From a bacterium (GTDB lineage Bacteria; Vulcanimicrobiota; Xenobia; Xenobiales; JADMJV01): a stretch of 44,247 nt of DNA. The stretch is from assembly GCA_018780265.1 (NCBI GenBank), contig JADMJV010000113.1:1-44247 (forward strand). Direction: 5' to 3'. The stretch's first letter is position 1. Each line of letters begins with the position of its first letter. A program made the translations under genes and the position numbers. Below, piece by piece: positions 30,008 through 38,573 of this stretch. The notes below the pieces were generated by a model. It searched no databases. It was given only the letters and a program-made list of their open reading frames with translations, and was not told the DNA's origin.

Positions 30008-31618
30008 GTGCACGAAGACCAATTTCCCCTACATTTGCGAGCGCCGTTCCCTACTTTGGGGCGAAAGATGGTGGCCGTGTCAGACCACCCGGTCGTGTCC
30101 AGGGCCGCCTGCAAGGTTGTGGATGCTGGCGGAAACGCGGTGGACGCAGCCGTGGCTATGTCCTTTATGCTGGGCTGCTGCTGCCCCTATTATGCCGGTC
30201 TGGGCGGCGGAGGGTTTGCTCTGGTCTGGATGCCGGGCTGGCCAGCTCCACGCTGGTTGGACTACCGTGAATGTGCTCCGGCCCGGGCCCATCCCGAATT
30301 TTATGTAGACCGGCCCGAGGATGCCAGCTATGAGGGGGTGCACGCCGTGGGCGTCCCCGGCACTGTGGCCGGTCTCTTCGAACTGCACAGCCAGTTTGGG
30401 GCGCTTCCCTGGGCCCAAGTGGTGGCCCCGGCCATAGAACGCGCTCGCAAAGGCCTGAAAATCGACCCCAACTGGCATCGCATCAGCCTGGCCAAAGAAG
30501 CCATGATTTTGCGCCATCCCGAGATGACCCGGCTCTATCTACCCGATGGTGCCAGCCCCTTTCCTGGGGATCGTCTGCACTTTCCCGATCTGGGCCAAAC
30601 CCTGGAGGCCCTGGCCGGGGAGGGTCCCGAGGTGTTTTACCGCGGTTACCTGGCCGAGCGTATGGTGGCAGCCTGCCCCGACTGGCTCACCGCCGACGAT
30701 CTTAGCAGCTACCGGCCGCGCTGGCGCCAGCCGCTGTCGATGGAATGGGACCGCGGTCACCTCTACACGGTCGGTGCCCCCTCGGCCGGGGGCCTGCAAC
30801 TGCTGCAGATATTGGGCCTGATGGAGCGTCAGGACCGGCGAGATGAGAATTTCTATCACGCCCTGGCCGAATCCATGCGAATTACTTTTCGCGAACGCGG
30901 ACACAGTTGTGGCGACCCCGAATTTGGAGCGCCCGACCTGAGACCTCACCTCAGTAACGAATGGTTTGAAGGCTGGGCGCGACGGCTCGACAAAAAGGCC
31001 CCACTGGCCCTGTCTGGACCGGCGGTCTCCTATGGAGACGGCGGCACTGCCTCGCACGGGGTGGCCACCCGAGAGGGAGGAGTGGTGATCATCACAGAAT
31101 CGGTCAATCACTGGTTTGGCTCCATGGTGGTTCCCTCTCAATGCGGATTTGTACTCAACAACACCATGGACGACTTTACCACCCACCCTGGCCGGCCTGA
31201 TGGTTTTCATATCGCGCCCTCAGCCCTCAACCGAGTCGAAGCTGGCAAACGTCCTGTGAGCAGCAGTTGTCCCTGTGTGCTTATGGTCGACGGCCGACCT
31301 CAAGTCATCGCGGGCTCGGCGGGTGGGCCCAGAATCACCACCTCAGTGGCCCAGATCATGTTGCAGCGGCGCTGGCGCGCCCACAACATTCAACAGGCCG
31401 TTTCGGCCTCACGCATCCATCACCAATGGTATCCCGATCATGTAGAGGTAGAACCGCTGGTGCCTGAAACGGTGCGCGCCATTTTGCGAGATCGCGGTCA
31501 TCAGGTGATGGAGTTTTACTGCCGCAGTCACGCGGCCGCCCTGGAGTGCCATTGGGACGAAGGCTTCTTTAGCGGCGGAGCCGACTACCGCAGCTTTGGG
31601 GGGGCCTGGGCCGACTGA
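30008..31618 (+). CDS. gamma-glutamyltransferase-family protein without signal peptide
   Basis: 536 residues, the usual Ntn-hydrolase precursor size. ACKVVDAGGNAVDAAVAMSFML and GLGGGGFALVW are the family N-terminus. Arg88 in WLDYRECAP sits where GGT enzymes bind the glutamyl carboxylate. The likely autocleavage/nucleophile Thr347 lies in GDGGTASHGVATREGG, though the usual THxSV is changed to TASHGV. FVLNNTMDDF and SCPCVLMVDGRPQVIAGSAGGPRITT complete the fold. It transfers or hydrolyses gamma-glutamyl groups. Unlike most bacterial GGTs it has no signal peptide (N-terminus MHEDQFPLHLRAPFP), so it is probably cytoplasmic. GTG start; an ATG 20 codons in is possible. Confidence 0.88.
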   Translation: MHEDQFPLHLRAPFPTLGRKMVAVSDHPVVSRAACKVVDAGGNAVDAAVAMSFMLGCCCPYYAGLGGGGFALVWMPGWPAPRWLDYRECAPARAHPEFYVDRPEDASYEGVHAVGVPGTVAGLFELHSQFGALPWAQVVAPAIERARKGLKIDPNWHRISLAKEAMILRHPEMTRLYLPDGASPFPGDRLHFPDLGQTLEALAGEGPEVFYRGYLAERMVAACPDWLTADDLSSYRPRWRQPLSMEWDRGHLYTVGAPSAGGLQLLQILGLMERQDRRDENFYHALAESMRITFRERGHSCGDPEFGAPDLRPHLSNEWFEGWARRLDKKAPLALSGPAVSYGDGGTASHGVATREGGVVIITESVNHWFGSMVVPSQCGFVLNNTMDDFTTHPGRPDGFHIAPSALNRVEAGKRPVSSSCPCVLMVDGRPQVIAGSAGGPRITTSVAQIMLQRRWRAHNIQQAVSASRIHHQWYPDHVEVEPLVPETVRAILRDRGHQVMEFYCRSHAAALECHWDEGFFSGGADYRSFGGAWAD

Positions 31619-31639
31619 TCAGTCCGGGCAGGGTTCCTA

Positions 31640-32404
31640 TCAGGAGCCGTTAACATGGCCTGTGTGCCACAGAGCCCCAAGAGTGGGATGGCCCAACCCC
31701 CCGTTGGCGATGGGCTGGAAGACCTCCGAAAGGGTCCGGGCTCGGCCGTGGTGTCCGTACGGCGCCGAGTGGGCCAAACCAAGCAAAGAAGGCGGATTGA
31801 AGGGGCCCGCCGCACCGACCGGAGAGGTAGCGTTGTTGCCACGAATCTCGATGGCGTTGCCGGCCAGATCCAAGGTGGGAGAAACGGCCCCAGTCCCGTT
31901 TCCGGGCACCGTCGAAGCTTTGCAAAACGGTGACGATGTTCTGAACGCGAGCATCCAACTTGGTGGTAGCGGTCCCATCGGTGAACAAGGGTCGACTCCA
32001 GCGAACGGCCGAAGTGGTCCACTGGTCGCCGCCGTGGCAGGCGTTGCATTCAAGTGCCGTAAAGGCGGCCCGTCCTGCAGCTACGGCAGTTTGGTGGAGG
32101 TTGGAAGGAGCATTGAATGTCCGAATGCCCAATTGCATCCACAGGGTCAACAGGTCCAGTGCGTGGCTCACGCCAGCCGCAGGGCGGTGGGCGAATACCT
32201 GGGTGCTGTCCACCGCCGGATTGGCCGTGAAGCCTTGACCGCCTTGAACCCCGCGAGAGTACCGCCGGTGTAAATCAGGTAAAGCGGTGAATCCAGCAGT
32301 TTTTCGTCCCCTGAATGCGGCCCCCAGGGATCGCCGGGCCCGTAAAGAAAGTCTAGAAGATCATGCAACCCTGTGGTCTCGCCCACCCACTCCGGCCCAC
32401 CCAA
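31640..32404 (-). pseudogene. c-type cytochrome (MauG/di-haem-like), frameshifted remnant
   Basis: Three minus-strand frames together give one C-terminal cytochrome-like sequence. The first covers HDLLDFLYGPGDPWGPHSGDEKLLDSPLYLIYTGGTLAG (to about 32250). The second continues VQGGQGFTANPAVDSTQVF through GRAAFTALECNACHGGDQW, holding a CxxCH haem motif (to about 31910). The third finishes PGNGTGAVSPTLDLAGNAIEIRGNN through PSLLGLAHSAPYGHHGRARTLSEVF to a stop at 31640. The joins need small indels near 32247-32252 and 31905-31920. The upstream part is cut off where the pseudopilin gene begins, so the N-terminus is missing. It is a decayed oxidoreductase gene; sequencing error in two places is less likely given the truncation. 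Confidence 0.78.
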
Positions 32405-32842
32405 ACGCGGACGGGTCTGACTCTGGCTGAGCTGATGATTGCCATCGCTCTACTGCTGGTGGTGACCGTTATTGTTATCGGGCTCTTTCTCAAACTGATG
32501 ACCGCTTCGACCAAAGGGCTCGACCAGACGGTAGCACTGGACATTGCTCAAAACAAATTAGACCAGGCAGCCCAGTCCTCGGCCAGCAAATGGCTGATTT
32601 ATAACTCTGAGGCGCATTCAGTGTCTGATCCGCGCACGCCGACCCTTTTCCACTACATCATGACCGCCGACGAGTTGACCGCAACCGTCCCGGGCAGTAA
32701 CAACATGGGCGATATGTACAGACTGGATTTGGAGGTCTACTGGTGGCCTGAGGAAGACAAAAAGGTCAGCACCCGCCACGAAATGGGCCGATTGAGTGTG
32801 CGCCTGAGCCGAATCGTCTACATTGAAAACATGAAGCAATGA
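32363..32842 (+). CDS. type IV pilin-like minor pseudopilin (PilV/GspI-like)
   Basis: 159 residues. The class III signal is RTG/LTLAELMIAIALLLVVTVIVIGLFLKLM with Glu at position 5 of the mature helix, the prepilin peptidase site being after the Gly at residue 18. The rest is a compact globular domain with no Cys. Such proteins initiate or cap type IV pili or type II secretion pseudopili. The stop overlaps the next pseudopilin start (ATGA), and all three genes form one operon. The first codons overlap the end of the cytochrome pseudogene on the other strand. Confidence 0.85.
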   Translation: MQPCGLAHPLRPTQTRTGLTLAELMIAIALLLVVTVIVIGLFLKLMTASTKGLDQTVALDIAQNKLDQAAQSSASKWLIYNSEAHSVSDPRTPTLFHYIMTADELTATVPGSNNMGDMYRLDLEVYWWPEEDKKVSTRHEMGRLSVRLSRIVYIENMKQ

Positions 32843-33555
32843 GAAGTCGGGGCACATCACTCCTGGAAGCCGTCTTGGGGATGGCCATCCTGGCCATTTT
32901 GTCGGGGCTGGCGTTCTCGATCTTCAGTTGGGCCTCAACCATGTTTGCCCTGAGCAGTGTGCGCCTGGAACTGCAAGGTGAGATCCGCCGCGTCAATAGC
33001 GCTTTGCGCCGAGATATCCTGGGCTCGTGTTACACCAGCGTGGTCAACCATCCGGTCACGGTCACGGTTTCCCAGCACCCCCCCGACTTGCTCCCGACCG
33101 TGAATGTGCAGCGCGACGCCATCTGCTTTGCCGCCCTCACAGACATTCACAAACCGGCCAGCTACGACAAGGACGTAGGCCTTTGCAAGTTTGACGTGTG
33201 GACCGTCTACTGCCCCTACACCGACCCGACCAACCCCAATCTGTGCAAGCTCATTCGATATCGAGTGTCGCCCCATGCCCCGAGCATCAGTCAATTGCCG
33301 ATGGCAGATTTTTACGGAAGCACCAGTTCTCTATGGCCAAATCCGGCGAACCTGGTAGCAGGATCGGTTCACACGTATTCGGATCGGATACGCAGCTTTG
33401 CAATCGTGCCAAATCTGGGCGACCAGACCCTGGAAGTCAAAATTGCTCTGCAAGGAAAGTTGGGCCATGTGAGCACAAGTCCTCGCCGAACAACCGCGGA
33501 AATCGTTGAATCATCGGTGCTGCTGAAAGCCGAAAACACCTGGCCCAAGTTGTGA
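32839..33555 (+). CDS. pilin-like minor pseudopilin (PilW/GspJ-like)
   Basis: 238 residues with a short class III signal, RSRG/TSLLEAVLGMAILAILSGLAFSIFSW, with Glu5 present. The globular domain has two Cys pairs (SCYTS, VYCPY, PNLCKL, AICFA). The start overlaps the preceding gene by 4 nt. Its role is probably in pilus or pseudopilus initiation with the neighbours; the order small-medium-large fits a PilV/PilW/PilX set. Confidence 0.85.
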   Translation: MRSRGTSLLEAVLGMAILAILSGLAFSIFSWASTMFALSSVRLELQGEIRRVNSALRRDILGSCYTSVVNHPVTVTVSQHPPDLLPTVNVQRDAICFAALTDIHKPASYDKDVGLCKFDVWTVYCPYTDPTNPNLCKLIRYRVSPHAPSISQLPMADFYGSTSSLWPNPANLVAGSVHTYSDRIRSFAIVPNLGDQTLEVKIALQGKLGHVSTSPRRTTAEIVESSVLLKAENTWPKL

Positions 33556-33578
33556 ATTGGAGCTTTGGATGATATACT
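33550..33578 (+). promoter_or_regulatory. possible internal leaderless promoter before the PilX-like gene
   Basis: TTGTGA (33550-33555) and TATACT (33573-33578) are 17 bp apart, and TATACT is seven bases from the ATG at 33586. This matches the spacing at both Uma2 genes. It could give extra expression of the third gene. Confidence 0.35.
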
Positions 33579-33585
33579 GAAGAGC

Positions 33586-35343
33586 ATGAAAACCTTCCGT
33601 CGCCGTGGCGTAGCACTGTTGACCGTAGTGATGATGACGTTTCTGCTGGCCATGCTTACCAGCGCCTTGATGGGAAATCATCAGTCCAACTTCGCCATTC
33701 TGGGAGATTCGATCAATCAGCGCTATTCTACGCTTGCGGCCTCCAGCGGGCTAGACTATGCCAAGTATCGGCTGGGCCGCGAGCGGACATTAGGCCAGAG
33801 CAACGCTTCCTTCGCGGGGGCGGTCACCCGCTGGGGCGATCTGGAAATTACCGAGGGGGTCAATCAACCCCTGTTTCGTGGGCACTTTGTCAACTCGACG
33901 CCACGCCGTGATTTCGAGGTCCAGATTGAGAACTACCTGGACCGCAGCGGCGCGCCCGCCGACCTGTCGCCGGCCTCGGCAGTACGACTCAAGATAGTGG
34001 GTATGTGTGGACCTTTCCATACACAAATCGAGACCACCCTGGTGGGCGCTCCCCTCTACGACTCGGCGTGCATCGCCAACAAGGCCATCGACATGGCTTC
34101 GGTCACCAACTGGACCATCGACAGCCAGGACCCTCTACGCAACTGGATTCGGTCCAACGAAGAGATCTGCACGCCCGATTTCCTAAGCGGCGGCAAGACC
34201 ATGGAGTTTCTAAAAAGCAAATGCCCCAACCCCGGCGTGGGCTGGTCGAAAAAAGATGTATATGTGGGCGAAAAGGCCAACAATGTGATCGTGGACGGAG
34301 GCAACTTTGCCGACGTCTTTGCCAGCACCAAGGGACTGATGGCTCCCAATAGCAATCTAAATTACAACATCTACGACCTGAAGCTCAAGGATCTGAAAAA
34401 ACCGGCCGCGCCTGACGTAGAAATTCCAGCTGGCACCTACACCGTCAATACTACCACCGTTACCTACGTGGACAATGTCTGGGAATGGCGGGGCTGGGGA
34501 CATGGCGACCACTGGGAGATTGTGGAAACGCATCCCGGTTCGAAAACCATTCCCGATCTGGTCTACACCGACCCGTCGGGCACCCCGCAACACATTCTCA
34601 AGCAAGCCGATGTGCCCCAGCCTGGCTGGACCGACCACCACGGCTGGCGGCGAACGGAACGAACCAATGTTGTGCTGCCCAGCAACAACAAACAGGTAGG
34701 CAGCAGCGTGGTCAACATCTCGAATAACTTCAGCAGTGACAATTTCACCTTCAATTTTGACTCGTCTCAATTTTCGGCCACCAACGCCAATCCGCTGCAC
34801 GTGAGCGGGGACCTGACTGTCAATTCCAACACGACCATTCCCACCATCCCCAGTCCCAACGTAAACTTTGTGAGTGCGGTTGGCACCGAACCGGGCTTTA
34901 TCTACTCGTCCGCGGGCGCTACTGCGGCATCCGGTAGCATCAAAGTGCAGGGCACCGTGGCCGGACGCGGAGGAGTGGCCGCCCATCAGGATCTGACGAT
35001 GGGGGCCAACTCCAATCTGTCGGCCGACGCCGCCCACCTGGGCCTGGTGCTGTGGGCCGGCCGGGACATCACTTTTGACGTGCAAAACGGCAGCGACATG
35101 CTCTTCCGCGGCCTGGTCTATGCCAAGAACAATGTGGCACTGAAGTTTGCCGGCGCCCCGGGCACAGCCAGCCTGAACAACCTGGTGCTGGAAGGGTCGC
35201 TGGTGGCCCAGAGTGGCAGCATGATTATGGGCGATGCCAAGAACGTCAAGATGAACTACGACCCGGCCTATCTTGAACTGTTCACCAACGGACTGCCAGA
35301 CGGCACCGCCCGCTTTGCCCAGGTTTCCTTTAAGCTCTACTAA
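33586..35343 (+). CDS. large PilX/GspK-like pilus protein
   Basis: 585 residues. The class III-like signal RRRG/VALLTVVMMTFLLAMLTSALMG lacks Glu5 (Thr instead), as in GspK/PilX tip proteins. The large exported region has a few Cys, a His/Trp-rich insert around residues 300-365 (WRGWGHGDHWEIVETHPG, WTDHHGWRRTERTN) and a C-terminal part with repeated short strands (VSGDLTVNSNTTIPTIP, LVYAKNNVALKFAGAPG, LVLEGSLVAQSG) like an adhesin or bactofilin-like beta domain. Likely the tip component of the pilus or pseudopilus formed with the two upstream genes. The stop overlaps the opposing CBS gene by 4 nt. Confidence 0.78.
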   Translation: MKTFRRRGVALLTVVMMTFLLAMLTSALMGNHQSNFAILGDSINQRYSTLAASSGLDYAKYRLGRERTLGQSNASFAGAVTRWGDLEITEGVNQPLFRGHFVNSTPRRDFEVQIENYLDRSGAPADLSPASAVRLKIVGMCGPFHTQIETTLVGAPLYDSACIANKAIDMASVTNWTIDSQDPLRNWIRSNEEICTPDFLSGGKTMEFLKSKCPNPGVGWSKKDVYVGEKANNVIVDGGNFADVFASTKGLMAPNSNLNYNIYDLKLKDLKKPAAPDVEIPAGTYTVNTTTVTYVDNVWEWRGWGHGDHWEIVETHPGSKTIPDLVYTDPSGTPQHILKQADVPQPGWTDHHGWRRTERTNVVLPSNNKQVGSSVVNISNNFSSDNFTFNFDSSQFSATNANPLHVSGDLTVNSNTTIPTIPSPNVNFVSAVGTEPGFIYSSAGATAASGSIKVQGTVAGRGGVAAHQDLTMGANSNLSADAAHLGLVLWAGRDITFDVQNGSDMLFRGLVYAKNNVALKFAGAPGTASLNNLVLEGSLVAQSGSMIMGDAKNVKMNYDPAYLELFTNGLPDGTARFAQVSFKLY

Positions 35344-36125
35344 TCGAGCACGGCTTTGGCGAAGTCAAGTCCGGTGAGAATGCCGACCGGGTGAGTGTGC
35401 TCGGAGACCAGAATGCGGCGCACCTTCATCGCTGCGGCCTGGGCGGCCGCTCGGTAGAGCTTACAACCGGGCGGAAGAATCAGCAGCGACGGATCCATGG
35501 CCTCTTCGACCGGGGTGGTGCGAGCCAGATTTTGAAAAAGTAAGGCATCACGCTGAGTAAAAACCCCGACCGGCCAGTCATGATCAAGCACCACCAGCCC
35601 AGAAACGTGGGCCTTAGCCAGGCGATGGACACCCTCCGAGATGGGCTCTTCGGCCCGGATGCTGAAAACCGGTGAGGACATGTATTCCTCAAGGGTTCGA
35701 TTCAGTCGTTGGTCGCGGACCGCCAACATGAGGTCACGAGTGGAGATAACGCCCTGCGGACGCCCTTCGCCGTCGACGGTATAGACCCGATGAATCCGCT
35801 TTTGAACCATGAACTGAGCCGCCTGCTTGAGGGGTTGGTCGACCGAAATGGTGATAGGCGGCGAGGTCATCATCTGGCCTGCGGCGGTATTGGGCAGGGT
35901 GAGCACGGGTGCCCGATGGGCGCTGCCCGCCTGGCGGGTCCCGGCCTTGAGCAAGTCGCTACGCGATAAAACCCCCACCAGCTTGCCGTCATGGTCGACC
36001 ACGGCCAGAGAGCTAATGTCCAGCTCCAAGATTCGTTCGTAGGCAAGATTGATGTCCGTGTCGGTGTTGACACTGACTACCGGAGTGGTGTGATAGGTAT
36101 GGCCGGCCGTGGCAAAGTGGGACAA
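35340..36125 (-). CDS. protein with four CBS domains
   Basis: 261 residues made of four CBS motifs, i.e. two Bateman modules: about 10-65, 83-138, 148-200 and 208-260 (ISSLAVVDHDGKLVGVLSRSDLL; RIHRVYTVDGEGRPQGVISTRDLM; HVSGLVVLDHDWPVGVFTQRDAL; KVRRILVSEHTHPVGILTGLDFA). CBS pairs bind adenosine ligands and regulate partners. No catalytic domain is attached, so it likely acts through protein contact. The TTG start has a perfect AGGAGG five bases upstream. Confidence 0.9.
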   Translation of the reverse strand: MSHFATAGHTYHTTPVVSVNTDTDINLAYERILELDISSLAVVDHDGKLVGVLSRSDLLKAGTRQAGSAHRAPVLTLPNTAAGQMMTSPPITISVDQPLKQAAQFMVQKRIHRVYTVDGEGRPQGVISTRDLMLAVRDQRLNRTLEEYMSSPVFSIRAEEPISEGVHRLAKAHVSGLVVLDHDWPVGVFTQRDALLFQNLARTTPVEEAMDPSLLILPPGCKLYRAAAQAAAMKVRRILVSEHTHPVGILTGLDFAKAVLD

Positions 36126-36215
36126 AGGAACCTCCTGAGCTTTCGATGCTATGGAGACTATCCCGCTTGGGGCAAGTGCGCGATGATCCAGATCAGCTTG
36201 GTCGGGAAATAAATA

Positions 36216-36257
36216 AGAGCCGCCAGCAGTCGGGGGGGGTCATCTGCTGGCGGCTCT
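36216..36257 (-). terminator. Rho-independent terminator downstream of the dus gene
   Basis: AGAGCCGCCAGCAG and CTGCTGGCGGCTCT form a perfect 14-bp stem around a 14-base G-rich loop. Read on the minus strand the stem is followed by TTATTTATTT, so it would end transcription arriving from the dus gene before the CBS gene. Confidence 0.7.
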
Positions 36258-36329
36258 ACAAGGATATTAGCATGGCACCCGGGGAGTCGGCAGGTAGATA
36301 TTAACTATTTTTGGCCACGACGACATGGT

Positions 36330-36355
36330 CAATATTTGTTATCTGCTAAATATTG
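36330..36355. promoter_or_regulatory. AT-rich inverted repeat after the dus stop
   Basis: CAATATTT and AAATATTG flank a 10-base spacer, about 14 bases downstream of the dus stop. The AT-rich patch stands out in the GC-rich background and could be a protein site or a second weak hairpin. No gene overlaps it. Confidence 0.35.
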
Positions 36356-36368
36356 TGAAAGGCTGCTC

Positions 36369-37331
36369 TTAAGTGGGTTCCGCAAGCTGTGTAAGGAGTT
36401 CCTCGACAGTGGTGCTGTGCTTGACCTGATCGAAGCGGGCGAAATCGCCGAAGTTACTGGCGATTTTTAGCCACTGCTTGAGGCGCATCAGAGTACCGCG
36501 AGCGCTACGGGCAGCATGGCTCTGGCTATAGACTACCAGGCTGGCCAGCAAAGCCGGCCAGTCGAGCTCGGGGATAGGCTGCTGGTTCAGCCCCAACTGC
36601 CGGGCGATCTGGTAAGGCAGCAAAGGGTTGGCCAGGGCGCCTCGGCCCAGCATGTAGTGAATGCAGCCTGTCTCCTGCCAGCACTGCTGAAAATGCTCGA
36701 GAGTCCAGATGTCGCCGTTGGCGATGATGGGAATTGACAGGGCAGAACGGACCTGAGCGATAGGCTTCCAATAGACCGGGGGGGCGTAGCCCTGAGTGCG
36801 GGTGCGAGCGTGGATGGTAAGCCAGGAAGCGCCGCCTTCGGCGGCCATGGCGGCGTTCTCGTGGATGGCCTCGATGCCGTCCCAGCCCAGCCGAAGCTTG
36901 GCGGAGACCGGGATGTGAGCGGGCAGCGCCTGCCTCACCGCCGACACCAATCGACGGATACGCAGCGGATGCCTGAGCAGGGAAGCGCCGCCATCATGAC
37001 GGTTGACGGTAGGAGCAGGACAGCCAAAGTTGAGATCAATCGCTGTGGCCCCGGCCCGGCAAGCCACGACGGCAGAAGCTGCACACAGGTCTGGATCACC
37101 CCCCAAAATTTGGACCTGCACAGGCAATCCCGTGGAAGTGAGGGCACCGTTTGACAACTCGGGGACTTCGCGTTCGAAAACATGCTGAGGAAGAGCGTGG
37201 TTAGACACACGTATGAACTCGGTGACGGCGTAGCTGAAAGCGCCAGTGGCCCCTTGCAGCGCCCTCATGGGAGCGTCTGTGATACCATCCATCGGGGCGA
37301 GAACCAGGGCAGGCCTGTCGGGGTGGACCAT
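36369..37331 (-). CDS. tRNA-dihydrouridine synthase (Dus family, DusC-like)
   Basis: 320 residues. VLAPMDGITDAPMRAL at the N-terminus, the catalytic Cys in DLNFGCPAPTVNRHDGGASLL, VSAKLRLGWD and the FMN site IIANGDIWTLEHF, with MLGRGALANP, are all Dus hallmarks. The closest pattern is DusC, which modifies a uridine of tRNA with NADPH and FMN. ATG start. The gene ends the minus-strand run; a terminator lies 110 bases downstream and the sulfotransferase gene ends 80 bases upstream. Confidence 0.94.
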   Translation of the reverse strand: MVHPDRPALVLAPMDGITDAPMRALQGATGAFSYAVTEFIRVSNHALPQHVFEREVPELSNGALTSTGLPVQVQILGGDPDLCAASAVVACRAGATAIDLNFGCPAPTVNRHDGGASLLRHPLRIRRLVSAVRQALPAHIPVSAKLRLGWDGIEAIHENAAMAAEGGASWLTIHARTRTQGYAPPVYWKPIAQVRSALSIPIIANGDIWTLEHFQQCWQETGCIHYMLGRGALANPLLPYQIARQLGLNQQPIPELDWPALLASLVVYSQSHAARSARGTLMRLKQWLKIASNFGDFARFDQVKHSTTVEELLTQLAEPT

Positions 37332-37412
37332 GGGCTACTTCAGGACCAGGAGCAGCACTTTGAACCGGATTTGCACAACAAACCATTGCGGATCACCGTG
37401 GGCTTACCTGCT

Positions 37413-38567
37413 TTACAGGTCGGTATACCCGTATCGGCGAGCCATCTCCTCGGTTTCCAGGGAGAGGGGGCCGTCGCCGGGTTGACGCCGTGAACCCTGA
37501 GCCGCAGCGGGGTCGATGGCGGATTTTTGATAGAACCGTTTGTCCCCTGAAACCAGACCGCACAGGCGCTCGGTCATACGCTGTCCTTCATAGGGAGTGA
37601 GCATGGCGGAGTGAAAGTCGATCTGGACAAACTCACTTATCTCACGCATCACCATGGCCGGTTCGGTGACCAGATCTTCGTAACGAACCAGGTGACGGTC
37701 GAGACAGGCCAGCTCAATATTTTCGTTGGATAGAAGCCAGTCCATTTCGGCCGCCTGGCGGGGCGGAGCGTGAAACACCTGGTCAAAATTGGAGGCCGTC
37801 CAGGATCGCACACAAGCCAGCGGATGGCGCACCAGGTGGATCACTTTGACCGACTCAAACCATTGACCCAGTCGAGCCAGAGCGGTGCGACTGATGGGAT
37901 AAGAAGGGGATTTATCGACCAGTAAGCGAGGAGCGCAGTAGTGCTGAAGGGTGCGGTAAACCTGTTGTGTGCTGAGGTTGGTTGCCACCATTTGGGACAC
38001 CTGAGCGCGTGCCGCGAACTCATCCAGGTTGGAAAGCTCCATCAGGGCCCGCTCAAGACCCAAAAAATCGCTCCAGCCGCCCAGCAAGCCGTGCTTGCGC
38101 TGTTGCATTGTGGGAAAGAGGAGCAATTCAAGTTCGGGAGGCGAGAAGAGTTGGGGGTGACCGGCCAGCATGATGCGCAAAAGGGTGGAGCCGGTGCGGG
38201 CCGCAGAGAGCACGAAGAGGGCCGGCGGGTTAAGCCCTTCGGCGGCAACTTCGTGGGGGTCGGGAGTGAAGCGTCCGGCAAAATAGTCACGCCAGGCCTG
38301 AGGTTCGGCCATCCCTTCCTGAGGGGCCTGGGCAACGAAACAGCGCCTTTGCAACCAGGCGGCCTGCTGGGCCACGGTAGGCGCGGCCACCAGCCAGGGC
38401 AGGTGCAGAATGAGGGCAAAGCGCTTCTCGAGACGCTCAATCAACCGACCGCCCAGCGCGGGAGTGCCACCCAGTGACTCAAATGGGTCGTCTCGGTGAA
38501 GGTTGTCGAGGTGAAGCACCTCCTTCCACAATTCGATAAGCTCATGTTCCAGCTGGTCCGTGTCCAT
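37413..38567 (-). CDS. sulfotransferase fused to a carrier-like domain lacking the phosphopantetheine serine
   Basis: 384 residues. Residues about 1-75 follow an acyl/peptidyl carrier domain (LIELWKEVLHLDNLHRDDPFESLGG, then RLIERLEKRF and the usual APTVAQQAAWL). The Ser that would carry phosphopantetheine in GGDSL is replaced: the motif reads LGGTPAL, with Pro36 at the Ser place (codon CCC). Residues about 115-380 are a sulfotransferase with the phosphosulfate loop FVLSAARTGSTLLRIML and IHLVRHPLACVRSW. The enzyme would transfer sulfate from PAPS, perhaps to a carrier- or lipid-bound hydroxyl, but its own carrier cannot be loaded. It sits six bases after the glycine-zipper pair in one operon. 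Confidence 0.85.
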   Translation of the reverse strand: MDTDQLEHELIELWKEVLHLDNLHRDDPFESLGGTPALGGRLIERLEKRFALILHLPWLVAAPTVAQQAAWLQRRCFVAQAPQEGMAEPQAWRDYFAGRFTPDPHEVAAEGLNPPALFVLSAARTGSTLLRIMLAGHPQLFSPPELELLLFPTMQQRKHGLLGGWSDFLGLERALMELSNLDEFAARAQVSQMVATNLSTQQVYRTLQHYCAPRLLVDKSPSYPISRTALARLGQWFESVKVIHLVRHPLACVRSWTASNFDQVFHAPPRQAAEMDWLLSNENIELACLDRHLVRYEDLVTEPAMVMREISEFVQIDFHSAMLTPYEGQRMTERLCGLVSGDKRFYQKSAIDPAAAQGSRRQPGDGPLSLETEEMARRYGYTDL

Positions 38568-38573
38568 GCTGGA

